Positions 62,501-64,000 of a stretch of DNA of 64,000 bases are shown piece after piece. Below the pieces are notes generated by a model that made no database searches, was not told the origin of the DNA, and saw nothing but the letters and a program-made list of their open reading frames with translations. The DNA is from Onthophagus taurus (taxonomy: Eukaryota; Arthropoda; Insecta; Coleoptera; Scarabaeidae), in NCBI RefSeq assembly GCF_036711975.1, contig NC_091973.1, positions 3,596,001-3,660,000 of the forward strand, read 5' to 3'. The translations under genes and the position numbers were made by a program. Within the stretch, counting starts at the first letter, position 1; each line of letters starts with the position of its first letter.

Positions 62501-62919
62501 ATTTAATGCAGCTTTGTTCATTAAAACTTACTTATCGTAAAAGGCAAGATGTAGAAACACAAAGAGTTTACGATATCCTGGTGAAGACTGCTAGGTAATA
62601 CAGCTACGGAGGATGCGGTTAAGTATGGAAGGTTATCTATTAAATCGTGTTCAAGAAACGGAAGCAGACACCCGAGGCATTGTAAAATTGCTTGCCCAAA
62701 AGCTAAAATATAAAAATTTTACAAAATTAAGCAAATTATTTAAAAATTTTGCTTTACCGTGTAACCCATACTGAATTAATGGAGCAACCTCCATCAGTGG
62801 TATTAAAGAATTATAAAGAGCTTTATAGTCTAAACTAGGAAAGAGGGCGAGGCGAGTTGCATCCATCTCGGGATCCTTGAGAAGTTCAAGAGGAGAATCA
62901 GTTACATCTTTTAGAACAG
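53559..62919 (-). CDS. UNC79: UNC79 homologue, NALCN channel complex (5' end outside window)
   Basis: Large HEAT-repeat-like scaffold that with UNC80 supports the NALCN sodium-leak channel controlling neuronal resting potential. Visible exons in coding order: 62758-62919, 62532-62702, 62212-62481, 61933-62162, 61430-61883, 61232-61373, 60871-61180, 60679-60823, 60264-60625, 60050-60202, 59815-59932, 59456-59756, 59065-59404, 58596-58797, 58354-58545, 58195-58302, 57616-58115, 57424-57565, 56557-57372, 56025-56504, 55650-55974, 55349-55598, 54650-55294, 54420-54592, 53985-54366, 53810-53932, 53559-53753. All 27 join in phase, giving about 2560 residues; the N-terminus is missing. Landmarks are SLDYKALYNSLIPL, NPAHHCQLLECLM, PPPLYLCIECANE, ILLKQMELQ, VLCLHGDACT, LSWLLLGSLTH and the end TATQFYSL, all as in vertebrate UNC79. 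Most introns are 49-58 bp. The middle region (56000-57370) is low-complexity and acidic. Confidence 0.95.
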
Positions 62920-64000
62920 CTATACATTAAAAAAATAATTAATTTTTATATATAAATTATAAATAAACAGGGTGTTTCAAGAGGAATCATATTTCATTGT
63001 ATTTCTAAAGATCGAAAAAAATACGAAAATTTGCAACAGTTTTGCAAGTTGATAATGGTATCACTCAGGATTCGGAATGTGAAACCAAGTCTACACTGCT
63101 TGAAATGTATGCAAGAAATAATCTTGCTCTAAGTATTGGTAATTGAGGCAGGAGATTACTCTTGCCTTCGTTTGACTTCCAAGACGTCGGCTGCCCCAAG
63201 TATTGTTCGTGATATAAGAAATAATCTCGGCCGACTTCGAAGATGTCAGCCACCCTAAGTACTGTTCATGATACAAGAAATAAGCTCCTCCAAGTATCAT
63301 TGCCAATACCTATGGGCGGCCGACGTCTTCGAAGTCGGCCGAGATTATTTCTTATATCACAAAAAATACTTGGGGCAGCCCACGTCCTTGAAGTCAAACA
63401 AAGGCAAGAGTTATCTCAGCCGACTTCGAAGATGTCGGCTGCCCCGACCATTTTTCATGATAACCAAGTCTACAATGCTTGAAATTTATGAAAGAAATAA
63501 TCTCGCTCTAAGTATTGGTAATTGAGGCAACCGACGTCTTCGAAGTCGGCTGAGATTACTCTTGCCTTCGTTTGACTTCCAAGACGTCGGCTGCCCCAAG
63601 TATTGTTCGTGATACAAGAAATAATCTCGGCCGACTTCGAAGACATCGGCCGCCCTAAGTACTGTTCATGATACAAGAAATAAGCTCCTCCAAGTATCAT
63701 TGCCAATACCTATGGGCGGCCGACGTCTTCGAAGTCAGCCGAGATTATTTCTTATATCACAAAAAATACTTGGGGCAGCCGACGTCCTTGAAGTCAAACA
63801 AAGGCAAGAGTAATCTCAGCCGACTTCGAAGATGTCGGCTGCCCCAACCATTTTTCATGATATATGAAATAATCTCGGAAAGTCTGAGTCTACCTTGCTT
63901 GAAGTTTATGGAAGAAATAATTTCGGCCAACTTATCATGGGGGCAGCTGACGTCTTCAAAATTAATTAATTTTTCATGATTAAGAGATTCGGAGGATACT
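62920..64000. repeat. UNC79 upstream intron with hairpin repeats
   Basis: Upstream of the first visible UNC79 exon, probably inside its 5' intron. From about 62966 (CAGGGTGTTTCAAGAGG) it holds two near-identical ~405-bp blocks (63091-63500 and 63500-63900) of GGCCGAC-type hairpins, with CTTGCCTTCGTTTGACTTCC spacers. CACTCAGGATTCGGAATG at 63062 resembles the unique flank at 30130-30170, linking this array to the other copies of the family. No exon is recognised here. Confidence 0.75.

Overview
The window looks like insect nuclear DNA, most probably from a beetle (the order is an inference). It is AT-rich, most spliced introns are 50-60 bp, and the genes are insect orthologues or insect-type expansions. 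Ten host genes were found. Joining their exons at splice sites read from the sequence gives uninterrupted frames throughout; two genes have an unseen or unsettled 5' end.

Layout. Positions 1-12,420 hold no recognisable host gene: a 528-bp palindrome, small palindromic MITEs, a hairpin array, a LINE scrap and a ~3-kb satellite of ~175-bp units. Then follow a vesicular zinc transporter (ZnT2/3/8 type, minus), NKAIN (Na,K-ATPase-interacting protein, plus, apparently with two C-termini), mitochondrial glutaminase (plus), prolyl oligopeptidase (plus), an endosomal Na+/H+ exchanger of the NHE6/7/9 group (minus), two tandem aldehyde oxidases (plus) with a 353-bp satellite and a relic AOX exon between them, an RDH11/13-like short-chain dehydrogenase (plus), ERp60/PDIA3 (minus), a nearly whole Ty3/gypsy LTR element of the CsRn1/Kabuki type (minus), and a 27-exon UNC79 gene (minus) whose first exon(s) lie beyond the right edge.

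The most striking observation is in the exchanger gene. Two introns have U12-type (minor spliceosome) signals. One is an AT-AC intron of 2.3 kb filled by an array of GGCCGAC...GTCGGCC hairpins, with an inverted repeat close to both intron ends that could bring them together in the RNA. The other is a 74-bp GT-AG U12-type intron. The tandem aldehyde oxidases also stand out: four short introns present in one copy are absent from the other, and the corresponding coding lengths are identical.

The same hairpin repeat occurs at four other places in the window (intron 2 and the last intron of prolyl oligopeptidase, the NHE-AOX intergenic region, and the region upstream of the first visible UNC79 exon), so it is a dispersed family with shared flanks. 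Three genes bear on sodium handling (NKAIN, NHE, UNC79 of the NALCN leak-channel complex), but nothing shows coordinated control. All family assignments come from remembered family features; no search was run.
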